This document shows, in pieces, positions 35,901 through 45,227 of a DNA stretch of 64,000 nucleotides. The stretch's first letter is position 1, and every line of letters starts with the position of its first letter. This DNA comes from Pseudomonas sp. JAI120 (GTDB taxonomy: Bacteria; Pseudomonadota; Gammaproteobacteria; Pseudomonadales; Pseudomonadaceae). The stretch spans positions 360,592 through 424,591 of the forward strand of contig NZ_JACHCZ010000001.1 of NCBI RefSeq assembly GCF_014207255.1. The letters run 5' to 3'. Under the pieces are notes generated by a model. The model did no database searches. It had not been told where the DNA came from and saw only the letters and a program-made list of their open reading frames with translations. Position numbers and translations under genes: made by a program.

Positions 35901-38270
35901 GAACACGCGGATTTCGGCCCGCGCGCCGCCATCGAAGCAGCACTGGCTGCGCTGGATCGGGCGGCGGATGTGTCGTTGCTGCATTGGTTGGGCGGCAGTG
36001 GCTTGCTGATCCCGGGGCAGTCCGTGGCATTCGACTCGCTGTGCCAGGCCTTGCAACTCGACGCCGGTCAGCATCGCCTGTTGCGGCATTGGCTTACGTT
36101 GTTGACCGACAGCGGCTACCTGTGTGCAGACAATGACGGTTGGCGCTGCCAGGTCAGCACGGCTGACCTGAGTCAGGACGATGCCTGGGCACAGTTCGCC
36201 CGTCTGGCGCCGAGCGGTCTTTGGCCGCTGGAGTTGGTCGATTACCTGCGCACCAGCGCGACCCGCCTGGCCGAGCAATTGGACGGGCGCCTGAGCCCGG
36301 CAAGCCTGATGTTCCCGCAGGGCTCGGCACATATTGCCGAGGCGATGTACAGCCGTGGCCAGCATGCCCAAGTGCTGCATCGGGCCATGGCCGAGGCGGT
36401 TTGCGCGATCGTTGCGCGCCAGAGCCAGCGCCGCTGGCGCATCCTGGAAGTGGGCGCCGGCACCGGTGCCGCCAGTGCGCTGATCATCCCCGCGCTGGCG
36501 CCGTTGGTAGCGGACGGGGTGCAGATCGACTATGTGTTTTCCGACGTGTCGAGCTATTTCCTTAACGCTGCGCGCGAACGCTTTGCCGCGTATCCGTGGG
36601 TGCGCTTCATGCCGTTCGACATGAACAAACCCGCCTGCGAACAAGGGCTTGCCGCGGGGTCCCTGGACCTGCTGCTCAGCTCCGGCGCATTGAACAACGC
36701 CCTGGATACACCGCGCCTGCTCGCCGGGTTACGCCAATTGCTGCAAGCCGATGCCTGGCTGGTGATCCAGGAACTGACCCGCGAACACCGCGAAATCAGC
36801 ATTAGCCAAAGCCTGATGATGGAGACGCCGCAGGACGTGCGCGCCGCCACCGGGCAGCTGTTCGTGCATACGGACCAGTGGCTGGCGTGGCTGAACAGCG
36901 AGGCCGGCGACCAGGCCGAATCGCTGGCGTCGGCCGACAGTGTGCTGCACCTGCTGGGCTACGACCTGTTGGTCGCACGCGTGAAAACCGACCGGCCATT
37001 ACTGAGCCAGGAGACGTTGCTGGCCTTCATCGCCGAGCGCGTGCCGCGTTATATGGTGCCGGCGCAGGTGCGGATACTCGACCGCTTGCCGGTCACCGCC
37101 AATGGCAAGATTGACCGCCGCGCGCTGACCACCCAAGCCGAGCAGCGCCAGCTCGAACCGGCACGCCGTGCGCGCACGGAAGTGGCGGATGAGTTGGTGC
37201 AGCGCTTGATCGCGCATTGGGAGCGAGTACTCGATTGCAGTGGGGTGTCGGCGGATCAGGATTTCTTCGGCGCCGGTGGTGACTCGCTGCTGATCGCACA
37301 ATTGATCGCCGGCTTGCGCGAGCAAGAGCCATTGGCCCGTGCGCAACCCTTCGACCGCCTGTTGCGCTGGGCTCTCAGCCAGCCGACCCCGGAAGGCCTG
37401 GCCCAGCGCTTGCGCAGTGAGTCGAGCAGTGAAGCCCCCGCAGTGGTGCCCTCCACGGACCCCCGCCGTGCGCCGCTGGGTGGGCGCGGGCGGGTGGATG
37501 CGCTGACGGAACTGGCCGCGGGTGAAGGCACAGCGCGGGTGCTGGTGCATGAAGGGCTCGGCACGCTGCTGCCGTATCGCGGGTTGATCGCCGAACTGGC
37601 CGGCAGCGGCCCGTTGCTGGGATTGGCGGTGCACGACAGCGACGATTACTTGAGCCTGCCGCCGGAGCATATCAACGCCACCCTCGGCAAACGGTATGCC
37701 CAGGCGCTGTGGGACAGCGGCCGGCGCCGCTTCGACTTGCTGGGCTACTGCTCCGGCGGGCTAGTAACGCTGGAGCTGGCCAAGGCCCTGCTGCAATTGG
37801 GCGCCGAGGTGCGTCGGGTGGACATCGTATCGAGCTACCGCATTCCGTACCTGGTGGAGGATGAAGTGCAGATGCTCTACAGCTTCGCCGGCACCCTGGG
37901 GCTGGACACCGCTGCGCTGGGGTTGCCGGCGGCTGAACCGTTGCTCGACAAACACCTGGATCTGGACGCCACTGCGCTCAAATCCCGCGTACTGGCGGCG
38001 GCCAAGGGCATTGCCGATGAGCAGTTGTATCGGGTGTTCGCTCATTCCGTGCGCGCCAGCCACTACAGCGACGGCGCGCCGTATGTGGGCGCCATCCGCC
38101 TGTTTGTGCCGAGTGTCGCCAACCCGTTGATCCCCGATCACCAGGCCGCTCTGCAGGCCTGGTGGCAGGCGGCGTCGTTGGCGCCGCTGACTGTGCAGAC
38201 CCTGCGCGGCAATCACTTCGAGTGCTTGAACGCCGGGCTGAGTCGTTACTTGCTGGAGGAACGCCCATGA
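32949..38270 (+). CDS. pchF: Pyochelin synthetase PchF (NRPS)
   Basis: A 1773-residue NRPS (P. aeruginosa PchF 1809) that adds a second cysteine, cyclises it, N-methylates and releases pyochelin. Domain order: cyclisation domain (about 60-490, DxxxxDxxS at D198/D203/S206), adenylation domain (YIIYTSGSTG from Y660; DDQVKIRGHRIELAEID near 913), embedded SAM-dependent N-methyltransferase (ILEVGAGTGAASALI from 1165), adenylation C-terminal part (VTANGKIDRRAL), peptidyl carrier (Ser1446 in GAGGDSLLIAQL), and a C-terminal thioesterase with LGYCSGGLVTLEL (Ser1602). It is coupled by 4-base overlaps to pchE and pchG. The cytoplasmic assembly line runs PchD, PchE, PchF with PchG reduction. Confidence 0.96.
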   Translation: MSLDDVLHICRERQIELWATDGKLHFRAPQGALDSALAERIRAQRPALLVHLAPQQWRAQPEQALQPFALSAVQGAYVLGRNPAFDYGGNACHLYVEYPWPANVDTGHLEQAWNAVVQRHPMLRAVVDNHQQRVQAQVPWQRLPVHDRRDATPEALEAHLNSVRKRLDHACHALDQWPILLPELSVGREQAILHCSVDFTLFDYASLQLLLAELTQRYLEPTRHWPALEATFRDYLEHEQQARGSTAWHADKAWWLARLDSLPGRPDLPLSEHAGLGSTRFAHHHGVLSSGQWNALCALASAQGLSAAGVTLAAFVEVIGRWSQSPDFCLNLTVLNRPNLHPQLDQVVGDFTALSLLAVDGTEGASFVQRARRIGAQLFADLDHSRFTGVEVLRELARVRGRGADLMPVVFTSGIGSVERMLGDAGRVLQPPSYMISQTPQVWIDCQVSDQYGGLQIGWDVRIGVLPEGMAAQMFAAYVDLLQRLACDPQLWQVRGDIVLPAQQANPPIHASAPARNIADGFAQQARRTPDALVISDRDGRYRYRQVAQHAAAVRKALEALGVQPGARVAVMLPKSAWQLMAVLGITQMGAAYVPVDIRQPALRREAILRDAGIAAVIVLQAQAWPDSLELPRIAIDTLAADPHWPPREPLAVEAADLAYIIYTSGSTGTPKGVMLSHGAVVNTLDDINQRYAVNVDDRVLGLAELSFDLSVYDFFGATAVGAQVVLPDPERGADPSHWAQLMQEHGITLWNSVPAQGQMLVDYLETEPGAIPGPRCVLWSGDWIPTTLPTRWWQRWPESQLFSLGGATEAAIWSVEHPIRAEDTALPSIPYGRALKHQTLEVLDALGRQCPVGVRGEIHIGGLGLALGYAEDPQRSAERFITHASGRRLYRTGDQGRYLDAEGLIEFLGRQDDQVKIRGHRIELAEIDAGWLAHPQIAASTTVLLGERHERSLCSFVTLHTNAPAPHLSTHLGEVLRQARHTLEHADFGPRAAIEAALAALDRAADVSLLHWLGGSGLLIPGQSVAFDSLCQALQLDAGQHRLLRHWLTLLTDSGYLCADNDGWRCQVSTADLSQDDAWAQFARLAPSGLWPLELVDYLRTSATRLAEQLDGRLSPASLMFPQGSAHIAEAMYSRGQHAQVLHRAMAEAVCAIVARQSQRRWRILEVGAGTGAASALIIPALAPLVADGVQIDYVFSDVSSYFLNAARERFAAYPWVRFMPFDMNKPACEQGLAAGSLDLLLSSGALNNALDTPRLLAGLRQLLQADAWLVIQELTREHREISISQSLMMETPQDVRAATGQLFVHTDQWLAWLNSEAGDQAESLASADSVLHLLGYDLLVARVKTDRPLLSQETLLAFIAERVPRYMVPAQVRILDRLPVTANGKIDRRALTTQAEQRQLEPARRARTEVADELVQRLIAHWERVLDCSGVSADQDFFGAGGDSLLIAQLIAGLREQEPLARAQPFDRLLRWALSQPTPEGLAQRLRSESSSEAPAVVPSTDPRRAPLGGRGRVDALTELAAGEGTARVLVHEGLGTLLPYRGLIAELAGSGPLLGLAVHDSDDYLSLPPEHINATLGKRYAQALWDSGRRRFDLLGYCSGGLVTLELAKALLQLGAEVRRVDIVSSYRIPYLVEDEVQMLYSFAGTLGLDTAALGLPAAEPLLDKHLDLDATALKSRVLAAAKGIADEQLYRVFAHSVRASHYSDGAPYVGAIRLFVPSVANPLIPDHQAALQAWWQAASLAPLTVQTLRGNHFECLNAGLSRYLLEERP

Positions 38271-39316
38271 CTATGCCTGTGAAAACCCTGGTGGTGGGCT
38301 CGCGCTTCGGCCAGTTCTACGCCGTTGGTGTGGCTGCGGCCGAGCACCTGGAACTGGTCGGGGTGCTGGGGCAGGGCAGCCGTCGCTCCCGCGCACTGGC
38401 TCGCTATCTCGAAGTGCCGTGTTTCGAGGCCTTGGCCCACGTACCCGCCGACACACAACTGGCCTGCGTGGCGGTGGGCGGCGCAGCAAGGGGCGAACAG
38501 GGCCCCGCCTTGGCGCAAGCGCTGATGGAGCGGGGCATTGATGTGCTGATCGAGCACCCGTTGCTGCCCCAGGAACTGCAAGACTTGCTGAGCACGGCGG
38601 CGCGCCTGCATCGGCGCTGCCTGCTCAACAGTTTCTACCCGCAGTTGCCGTGCGTGGCGCGGTTCATCGAGCTGGCGCGGCAGCTGCATCGTCAACAGGG
38701 CATTCGCCATATCGACGCCGACTGCGCGGTGCAGGTGAGTTACGCGACCCTCGATGTGCTGGCGGCGGTGTTGGAATCGGTAGGCCCATGGTCGGTGGAC
38801 TGCGTGGCACCGGCGCTGTCGGCCTGGCGGGATATCAGCCTGGTCATGGCGCAAGTGCCGGTGTCGTTGCGCGTGCTCAATGAGTTGGCCGCCAATGATG
38901 ACGGGCGCATGCAGAGGTTGCAGCGCATCAGCATCGCTACTGACAGCGGCACGTTGCTGTTGGCCTCGCCCCACGGACCGTTGCTGTGGCTGCCGGCCGT
39001 GCGTGCGCCGGTGCAAGATGCCGACGGGGTGTTCGACCTGTTTGGGCCGCAGGCCGATGAGCCGCTGCCGTGCGTCGAAGTGTTGGAGGCCGCGGCGGCG
39101 GATTGGGCGCAGGTTTACCGCCGCGTCTGGCCGACAACTGCGGCCAGTGCATTGCAACCGCTGATCACGGGGGTGGGGCTGGCGCGCCTGCAACAGCGCA
39201 GCCTGGAAGTGGTGAGGCTATGGCAACAGGTGACGGCGGCGCTCGGGTTCCCGCAGCAGCCGTCGCTGACGTTACCGGCGGCCGGCCTGGCCCAGGCATT
39301 GGAGCACGTCCGATGA
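38267..39316 (+). CDS. pchG: Thiazolinyl imine reductase PchG
   Basis: A 349-residue NADPH-dependent reductase, the same length as P. aeruginosa PchG. It reduces the second thiazoline ring to thiazolidine while the intermediate is bound on PchF. The Rossmann start is KTLVVGSRFGQFYAVGVAAA, and the family segment DVLIEHPLLPQELQ follows. It belongs to the Gfo/Idh/MocA-like thiazolinyl imide reductases related to Irp3 and YbtU. The start codon overlaps the pchF stop by 4 bases; the open frame extends back into pchF but is not the start. Enantio-pyochelin loci carry the different reductase PchK instead. Confidence 0.94.
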   Translation: MTMPVKTLVVGSRFGQFYAVGVAAAEHLELVGVLGQGSRRSRALARYLEVPCFEALAHVPADTQLACVAVGGAARGEQGPALAQALMERGIDVLIEHPLLPQELQDLLSTAARLHRRCLLNSFYPQLPCVARFIELARQLHRQQGIRHIDADCAVQVSYATLDVLAAVLESVGPWSVDCVAPALSAWRDISLVMAQVPVSLRVLNELAANDDGRMQRLQRISIATDSGTLLLASPHGPLLWLPAVRAPVQDADGVFDLFGPQADEPLPCVEVLEAAAADWAQVYRRVWPTTAASALQPLITGVGLARLQQRSLEVVRLWQQVTAALGFPQQPSLTLPAAGLAQALEHVR

Positions 39317-41040
39317 GCCACTTGAGCGAAATGCTGCGTCCTTTCCGTGCGCGCTTAGGGGCGGCGATCGCGTTGCAGGCCGTCGCCGGGATCTGCTCGC
39401 TGCTGCCGCTGATAGCCTTGGCGCAACTGGCGGACAGCTTGCGCCAGGCGCCGCCGCTGGCGTCTTCGGCACTGAACTGGGTGGTGGTGGCGGTGGTGGC
39501 GTCAGCGCTGTGGTTGTGCGGCCAGACCCTGGCCTTGCACCTGACCCACCAGGTGGACGCCGACCTGTGTGACCGTCTGCGCGTGCGCCTGGCCGAGCAT
39601 CTGCAACGCTTGCCCTTGGGCTGGTTTGCACGGCTGGGGCCCGAGGGCGTCACCCGTTACGCCGAGCAGGATGTGCGGGCCTTGCACCAACTGGTGGGCC
39701 ATGCGCCGACCGACCTGGTCAACCTGCTGTTGATTCCCATGGCCACCCTGGCCTACCTGCTGTGGAGCAACAGTGCCCTGGCGCTCTGGTGCCTGCTGCC
39801 GTTGGCATTGGGCGTGCTGGGCTATTGGCGCCTGGGCTCGGCGCGTTACCGCGAGGACGTGGCCCAGCGCAATGGCGCAATCCAGCGGTTGTTCAGCGAC
39901 TACAGCCAGTTCGCCGGCAACCTGGGCCTGGTCCGGCAATTTCCCAGCGCGGGCATTCATCGCCGTGTGCAAGAGGCGGTGCAGCAGTTTGATCAGCGCT
40001 TCAGCCATTGGGTGAGCCGCGCCGGTCATCTTGCTGCGCTGATCCAGGTCCTGCTCAGCGCACCGTGGCTGTTGGCCTGGGTGGTACTTGGCACACTATT
40101 TATCGGCGTGAGCGAAGTGGGCGCCGTGCAGGTGTGTGGCTTTTTGCTGCTGGTGCGCGCCATGGCGGCGCCGGTATTGGCGCTGGGGCACGGCTTTGAT
40201 GCGCTGAACAACGCGCGCGCAAGTGCCCGGCGCCTACAGGAGGTGTTGAGTACACCGCCGTTGATCGAACCCGACGCGCCGCAATCGCCTCGGGACGCCA
40301 GCGTGGAGATGCTCGATGTGAGCTTCTCCCAGGGTGATGTCACGGTACTGAAGGCGATCAACCTGCGCCTGGAGCCGGGCACTACCACCGCGCTGGTGGG
40401 GCCGTCCGGCGCGGGAAAAAGCACCTTGGCCGGTTTGATCGCCCGCTTTATGGACGTCGACAGCGGGCATGTGCGCGTGGGCGGGGTGGATGTTCGGCAG
40501 ATCGCCAGCCGCCAATTGCAGCAGCATCTGGCGCTGGTGTTTCAGCAGGCGGGGGCATTGCGCCTGTCACTGGCGCAAAACATCGCCCTGTATCAGCCCC
40601 ACGCCAGTGAAAAACAGATTCGCGCCGCGGCCAAGGCGGCCTGCCTGGATGACTGGATCACGGGGTTGCCCAAAGGCTACGCCAGCCTGGTGGACGATGA
40701 TGTGCGGCTGTCCGGCGGCGAATTGCAGCGCCTGGCGATTGCGCGGGCGCTGCTGTCGCGTGCGCCGATCATGTTGCTCGACGAACCCACCTCCGCCACC
40801 GACCCGCAGACCGAGCGCGCCTTGCGTACTGCACTGCGTGACGACGCGGCCGGGCGCACGCGGCTGATCATCGCCCATCGCCTGGAAACCATCGCCCATG
40901 CCGAGCAGATCCTGGTGCTCTGCGAAGGGCGCATTGTGCAGCGCGGGTGTCATGCACAGTTGTTGGCCGTGGACGGTCTGTACCGCCAGCTGTGGGACGA
41001 GCAAATGTCGACGGCCGATCAACTGGAGTTCGTGTCATGA
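39313..41040 (+). CDS. pchH: ABC half-transporter PchH
   Basis: A 575-residue fused membrane/ATPase half-transporter (P. aeruginosa PchH 570). About six membrane helices in the first 310 residues are followed by an ATPase domain with Walker A GPSGAGKST, signature LSGGELQRLAIARALL and Walker B IMLLDEPTSATD. It is expected to pair with PchI as a heterodimer in the inner membrane. Once assumed to export pyochelin, the pair more resembles the ferri-siderophore importers YbtPQ. The start overlaps pchG by 4 bases, as does its end with pchI. Confidence 0.93.
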   Translation: MSHLSEMLRPFRARLGAAIALQAVAGICSLLPLIALAQLADSLRQAPPLASSALNWVVVAVVASALWLCGQTLALHLTHQVDADLCDRLRVRLAEHLQRLPLGWFARLGPEGVTRYAEQDVRALHQLVGHAPTDLVNLLLIPMATLAYLLWSNSALALWCLLPLALGVLGYWRLGSARYREDVAQRNGAIQRLFSDYSQFAGNLGLVRQFPSAGIHRRVQEAVQQFDQRFSHWVSRAGHLAALIQVLLSAPWLLAWVVLGTLFIGVSEVGAVQVCGFLLLVRAMAAPVLALGHGFDALNNARASARRLQEVLSTPPLIEPDAPQSPRDASVEMLDVSFSQGDVTVLKAINLRLEPGTTTALVGPSGAGKSTLAGLIARFMDVDSGHVRVGGVDVRQIASRQLQQHLALVFQQAGALRLSLAQNIALYQPHASEKQIRAAAKAACLDDWITGLPKGYASLVDDDVRLSGGELQRLAIARALLSRAPIMLLDEPTSATDPQTERALRTALRDDAAGRTRLIIAHRLETIAHAEQILVLCEGRIVQRGCHAQLLAVDGLYRQLWDEQMSTADQLEFVS

Positions 41041-42731
41041 GTGTACTTTCGCCGTTGCGTCATTTGCCCGACCAGGCCCGGCGCGTACTGCGCGGCGCTC
41101 TGGGGTGGATGCTACTGGCCGCCGTGCTGGATGGCTTGGCGGGGTTGGCGCTGGTGCCGCTGATACTGGCCTGGTTCGATCAACAGAGTGTGCAACCAAG
41201 TGTGCTGCTGTTGCTGGGGCTGACGTTGCTGCAGGCCTTGGTCAGCTACGTTGCCCAGCGCCGTGGTTATCTGGCGGGAGCCGGGTTGGCGGCCGGCCTG
41301 GTCTCGCAACTGGTGCAACAGCTGCCGCGCTTGCCATTGGCGCGTCAGGGCCAGTTGGAAGACTTGGTGCGCGGGCCGGTGTTCAACAGCATGGGCATCC
41401 CGGCGCACTTGCTGGCGCCGCTGGTAACGGCGCTGGTGACGCCGACGATGGTGGTGCTGGGGCTGATCTTTATTGAACCGCGTTTGGCGCTGGCGTTGGC
41501 TCTGGCTTATCTGCCGTTGTTCGCCCTGCTGCGTTGGGCCGGGCGACGTAGCCTGGCGCTGGAGCAACTGCGCCAGCAAGTCGACCGTCGCGCCGGGCAG
41601 CTGTTGCAGACATTCGCGCAGCAACAGGCCTTGATCCGCAGCGCCGGTGATGCCAGCCAGGGCCAGTTGGCGTTGCGTCAGGCCTTGCACGAGCAACACC
41701 AGGCCACGCACCGTCTCAACCGCCGCGCGCTGCCCAGCGGGCTTGGCTTTGCGGCGGCGGTGCAGGTGGTGTTTTCGCTGGTGTTGGCAGGTGGCGTGCT
41801 GGCGGTGGCGGCGGGGCAGTTATCCGGCGCGCTGTTGGTGGCGGTGTTGGTGTTGCTGGTGCGCTTCATCGAACCGCTGTCGCAACTGGCTTACCTGGAC
41901 CAGGCTTTGCGTATGGCGTGGCAGGCGTTATCTCAAGTGCTCGCGGTGTTGGCCATGCCGACGCTGCACAGCCCGCACCCCGGAGAGCAGCCTCAGGATG
42001 CAAGTTTGCAAGGGCAAGGCTTGAATATCTGCGGCGAAGGCGGCGAGCAGTTGCTCAAGGATGTAGACATCCATTGCGCGCCGGGAACGTTCACGGCGAT
42101 TGTCGGTCCGTCGGGCGCGGGTAAAAGTACTCTGCTGGCCTTGCTGGGGCGTGGCATGGACCCGCAGACCGGCGCAGTACGACTCGGCCAGGTGGACATT
42201 CGCCAGCTAAGCGAACACACCTTGGCCAACCACCTCACGCAAGTGTTCCAGAACAGCGGGCTGTTTGCCGGCAGCCTGCTGTGGAATGTCAGCATGGCCC
42301 GGCCGCAAGCCACGCCTGCGCAACTGCAACACGCCGCCAAGGATGCTGCATTGGATGAGGTGCTCAGCAGCCTGCCGCAGGGTTGGCACAGTGAGGTGGG
42401 GCCGGGCGGCGCATTACTCTCGGGCGGCCAGCGGCAACGGGTCGGCCTGGCGCGCGCGCTGCTGTCCCCGGCGCCGATCCTGTTGCTTGACGAACCCACC
42501 GCCAGCCTCGATGCGCGCTGCGAAGCACGGGTCAATCGCAGCCTGCAGGCGCTGCATGGCGGGCGCACCGTGGTGTTGGTGTCGCACAACCCGATGTTGG
42601 TGCGCGGTGCCGATCAGATCCTGGTGCTGGAAGGCGGCAGCGTCAGTGGCTGCGGCGGTCATGAGCAGTTGCTGGCCACGCACCGCTGGTATGCGCAGTT
42701 CGTCGAGCAAAACCTGCCGGGCAGCCATTGA
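41037..42731 (+). CDS. pchI: ABC half-transporter PchI
   Basis: A 564-residue partner of PchH (P. aeruginosa PchI 574). Membrane helices fill about residues 1-300, then an ATPase domain with Walker A GPSGAGKST, signature LSGGQRQRVGLARALL and Walker B ILLLDEPTASLD. It is the last gene of the pchEFGHI run, translationally coupled to pchH. A 79-base gap with a Fur-box-like site then separates it from fptA. Confidence 0.93.
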   Translation: MSVLSPLRHLPDQARRVLRGALGWMLLAAVLDGLAGLALVPLILAWFDQQSVQPSVLLLLGLTLLQALVSYVAQRRGYLAGAGLAAGLVSQLVQQLPRLPLARQGQLEDLVRGPVFNSMGIPAHLLAPLVTALVTPTMVVLGLIFIEPRLALALALAYLPLFALLRWAGRRSLALEQLRQQVDRRAGQLLQTFAQQQALIRSAGDASQGQLALRQALHEQHQATHRLNRRALPSGLGFAAAVQVVFSLVLAGGVLAVAAGQLSGALLVAVLVLLVRFIEPLSQLAYLDQALRMAWQALSQVLAVLAMPTLHSPHPGEQPQDASLQGQGLNICGEGGEQLLKDVDIHCAPGTFTAIVGPSGAGKSTLLALLGRGMDPQTGAVRLGQVDIRQLSEHTLANHLTQVFQNSGLFAGSLLWNVSMARPQATPAQLQHAAKDAALDEVLSSLPQGWHSEVGPGGALLSGGQRQRVGLARALLSPAPILLLDEPTASLDARCEARVNRSLQALHGGRTVVLVSHNPMLVRGADQILVLEGGSVSGCGGHEQLLATHRWYAQFVEQNLPGSH

Positions 42732-42774
42732 AAAAGGCCCTTAATCGAAAAGTCGCAGCGTTCGTTTAAACGAT

Positions 42775-42793
42775 ACTAATGCGAATTATTATC
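42775..42793 (+). promoter_or_regulatory. Predicted Fur box upstream of fptA
   Basis: The 19-base segment matches the Fur consensus at 14 positions, with TAATG and ATTATC halves. It is 17 bases upstream of the fptA ATG, suggesting that fptABCX has its own iron-repressed promoter in addition to read-through from pchI. Confidence 0.7.
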
Positions 42794-42810
42794 GATAAAG
42801 AGGCTGGGCA

Positions 42811-44946
42811 ATGTCACACCGGGGAGCAACAAAGGCGGGGCGGGGTTTCCAACGTAATGGGGCGCAACTGGGGATGGTGCTGGTGCTGGGCCTGAGCCCG
42901 TTGGCACAGGCGATTGCGACCGTGCAATTGCCTGACATCAAGGTCGCGGGTGACGACACCTCGGGCGAGGTGACCCCGCCCGGCGTGACCACCATCGGCA
43001 AGCTACCGCTCAAACTGCGGGAAACGCCGCAGTCGGTGAGCGTCATCGACCATGAGCGCATCGAGCAGCAAAACCTGTTCAGCCTCGATGAAGTGATGCA
43101 GCAGGCCACTGGCGTGACGGTGCAGCCGTTCCAGTTGCTGACCACCGCGTACTACGTGCGTGGCTTCAAGATCAACTCTTTCGAACTGGATGGCGTGCCG
43201 GCGATGCTCGGTGAAACCGCCGGTTCGCCTCAGGACATGGCGGTGTATGAGCGCGTCGAAATCCTGCGTGGCTCCAATGGTTTGCTGCACGGCAGCGGTA
43301 ACCCGGCGGCCACGGTCAACCTGGTGCGCAAGCGCCCACAAAAGGCATTCGCCGCCAGCACCACCCTCAGCGGCGGCACCTGGGACCGTTACCGTGGCGA
43401 AGTGGATGTCGGCGGGCCGCTGACCCAGACTGGCAACGTGCGTGGGCGCGTGGTGGCGGCCTACGAGGATCGCGACTACTTCTACGATGTCGGCAAGCAA
43501 GACACCCAGTTGCTCTACGGCATCACCGAATTCGACCTGAACCCAGACACCCTGCTGACACTGGGCGCGCAATACCAGACCATCGATTCGGTGACCAACA
43601 TGGCCGGCGTGCCCATGGCCAAGGACGGGTCGAGCCTGAACCTGTCGCGCTCCACCTATCTGGACGTGGACTGGGACCGCTTCAAGTGGACCACGCGCCG
43701 GGTGTTCGGCTCTCTTGAGCAGCAACTGGATCACGACTGGAAAGCCAAGGTCGCCGCCGAATACCAGGATGCCGACTCAAGCCTGCGCTATGCCGGTGCT
43801 TTTGGCGCCATCGACCCGCTCACCGGCGATGGCGGTCGCTTGATGGGCGCTGCGTATAAATTCAGCAGCATTCAAAAGAGCGTGGATGCCTCGGTCAATG
43901 GGCCGTATTCGTTGTTTGGCCGCAGCCATGAGTTGCTGTTGGGCACCAACTACAGCCACGGCGAAACCGAGCAGCGCACCGCCCAGTTCACCACGCCGCT
44001 CAACGTGCCGGTGAATGTCTATCGCTGGGACCCGAGCAGTGTGCCCAAACCCGGGATCGGCGCCTACACATCGCCCGGTTCCACGACGACCACCTCCAAG
44101 GGCGTCTACGCGCTGACCCGCTACAAACTGCTCGATCCGCTGACCCTGGTCATCGGCGGCCGGGCCAGTTGGTGGGACCAGAACGCGCCGACCAGCCACT
44201 TCACCCCCGGCCGGGAAATAACCCCGTATGGCGGCTTGATCTGGGACTTTGCGCAGAACTGGTCGTGGTACGCCAGCTACGCCGAGGTCTACCAGCCGCA
44301 GACCGGGCAAACCTGGAGCGGCGACCTGCTCAAACCGGTGGAGGGCAAGACCTATGAAACCGGGATCAAGGGCGAGTTGGCGGACGGGCGTTTGAATGTG
44401 TCGCTGGCGGTGTTCCGTATCGACCTGGAGAACAACCCGCAAGTCGACCCGGACCATCCAGGTGTGGGGTCGACCACCTACTACATCAGCGGCGGCAAGG
44501 TGCGCAGCCAGGGCTTCGAGCTGGAGAGCAGCGGTTATATCACCCCCGAATGGAACGTCTCCGCCGGTTATACCTACACCAGCACCGAGTACCTCAAGGA
44601 CACCAACGCTTCGGGTGAGCGCTATGCCAGCTTCACGCCGCGCCACATGGCGCGGGTGTGGACCCAGTACGAGTTGCCGTGGCAGGACCGCCGCTGGAGC
44701 GTCGGTGCCGGCGTGCAGGCGCAAAGTGATTACTCCACCCAATCCGGGGCTGTGACCCTGGAGCAGGGCGGCTATGCCTTACTCAATGCGCGGGTCGCCT
44801 ACCGCATCGACGAGCATTGGACTGCCGCGGTCAACGGCAACAATCTGGCGGACCGCAAGTACTACCAGAGCCTGTCCAACGTCAATTGGAACAACCGCTA
44901 TGGCGAACCGCGCAGCCTCAATCTGACCCTGCGAGGTACGTTCTGA
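42811..44946 (+). CDS. fptA: TonB-dependent ferripyochelin receptor FptA
   Basis: A 711-residue outer-membrane receptor (P. aeruginosa FptA 720). The N-terminal signal region contains [14 protein letters not shown]. The plug domain follows with the FpvA/FhuE-like [20 protein letters not shown] segment, [20 protein letters not shown] and NLVRKRP. The beta-barrel ends with the terminal aromatic signature NLTLRGTF. A TonB box is probable near residues 40-50 but no N-terminal signalling domain is seen, so it is not a transducer. It takes up ferripyochelin, which then also activates PchR. FptB starts in the stop codon. Confidence 0.95.
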   Translation: MSHRGATKAGRGFQRNGAQLGMVLVLGLSPLAQAIATVQLPDIKVAGDDTSGEVTPPGVTTIGKLPLKLRETPQSVSVIDHERIEQQNLFSLDEVMQQATGVTVQPFQLLTTAYYVRGFKINSFELDGVPAMLGETAGSPQDMAVYERVEILRGSNGLLHGSGNPAATVNLVRKRPQKAFAASTTLSGGTWDRYRGEVDVGGPLTQTGNVRGRVVAAYEDRDYFYDVGKQDTQLLYGITEFDLNPDTLLTLGAQYQTIDSVTNMAGVPMAKDGSSLNLSRSTYLDVDWDRFKWTTRRVFGSLEQQLDHDWKAKVAAEYQDADSSLRYAGAFGAIDPLTGDGGRLMGAAYKFSSIQKSVDASVNGPYSLFGRSHELLLGTNYSHGETEQRTAQFTTPLNVPVNVYRWDPSSVPKPGIGAYTSPGSTTTTSKGVYALTRYKLLDPLTLVIGGRASWWDQNAPTSHFTPGREITPYGGLIWDFAQNWSWYASYAEVYQPQTGQTWSGDLLKPVEGKTYETGIKGELADGRLNVSLAVFRIDLENNPQVDPDHPGVGSTTYYISGGKVRSQGFELESSGYITPEWNVSAGYTYTSTEYLKDTNASGERYASFTPRHMARVWTQYELPWQDRRWSVGAGVQAQSDYSTQSGAVTLEQGGYALLNARVAYRIDEHWTAAVNGNNLADRKYYQSLSNVNWNNRYGEPRSLNLTLRGTF

Positions 44947-45227
44947 TGGCCGCGCCGGCCCTCGGTTCCTGGCCGCTGCGCATTTGTCTGGCGCTGGCGG
45001 GCAGCGTGCTCAGCAGCCTGCAACTGGCCGTCCTGCTGGCGCGGCATTATCCGTGGGGCGGTGGGCTGGAGCGGCTGTATGCCGGCGTGTTCCTGGGCTT
45101 GGGGTTTCTGGTGACGGTACTGCTGTGGTCGTTGCTGGCGCCGGATCGCAAACGCGTGGTCTGTCGCTCCAGCGTCTGGCTGCTGCTGTTTACGCCCTGG
45201 CTGCTTTGGGATGGAGCCTGGCGATGA
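44946..45227 (+). CDS. fptB: Small membrane protein FptB (DUF3649 type)
   Basis: A 93-residue membrane protein with about three hydrophobic segments (LRICLALAGSVLSSLQLAVLL, FLGLGFLVTVLLWSLLA and SVWLLLFTPWLLW, the first shown here only in part by residues 10-30). It occupies the position of P. aeruginosa fptB and resembles DUF3649 proteins found between TonB receptors and PepSY proteins in iron loci. The ATG shares one base with the fptA stop (TGATG), and the stop overlaps fptC by 4 bases. Its molecular role is unknown. Confidence 0.85.
   Translation: MAAPALGSWPLRICLALAGSVLSSLQLAVLLARHYPWGGGLERLYAGVFLGLGFLVTVLLWSLLAPDRKRVVCRSSVWLLLFTPWLLWDGAWR

Noticed and set aside
28681..38270. Enantio-pyochelin locus
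   Set aside because: PchE retains the epimerase-associated insertion and the gene order and PchG type follow P. aeruginosa.
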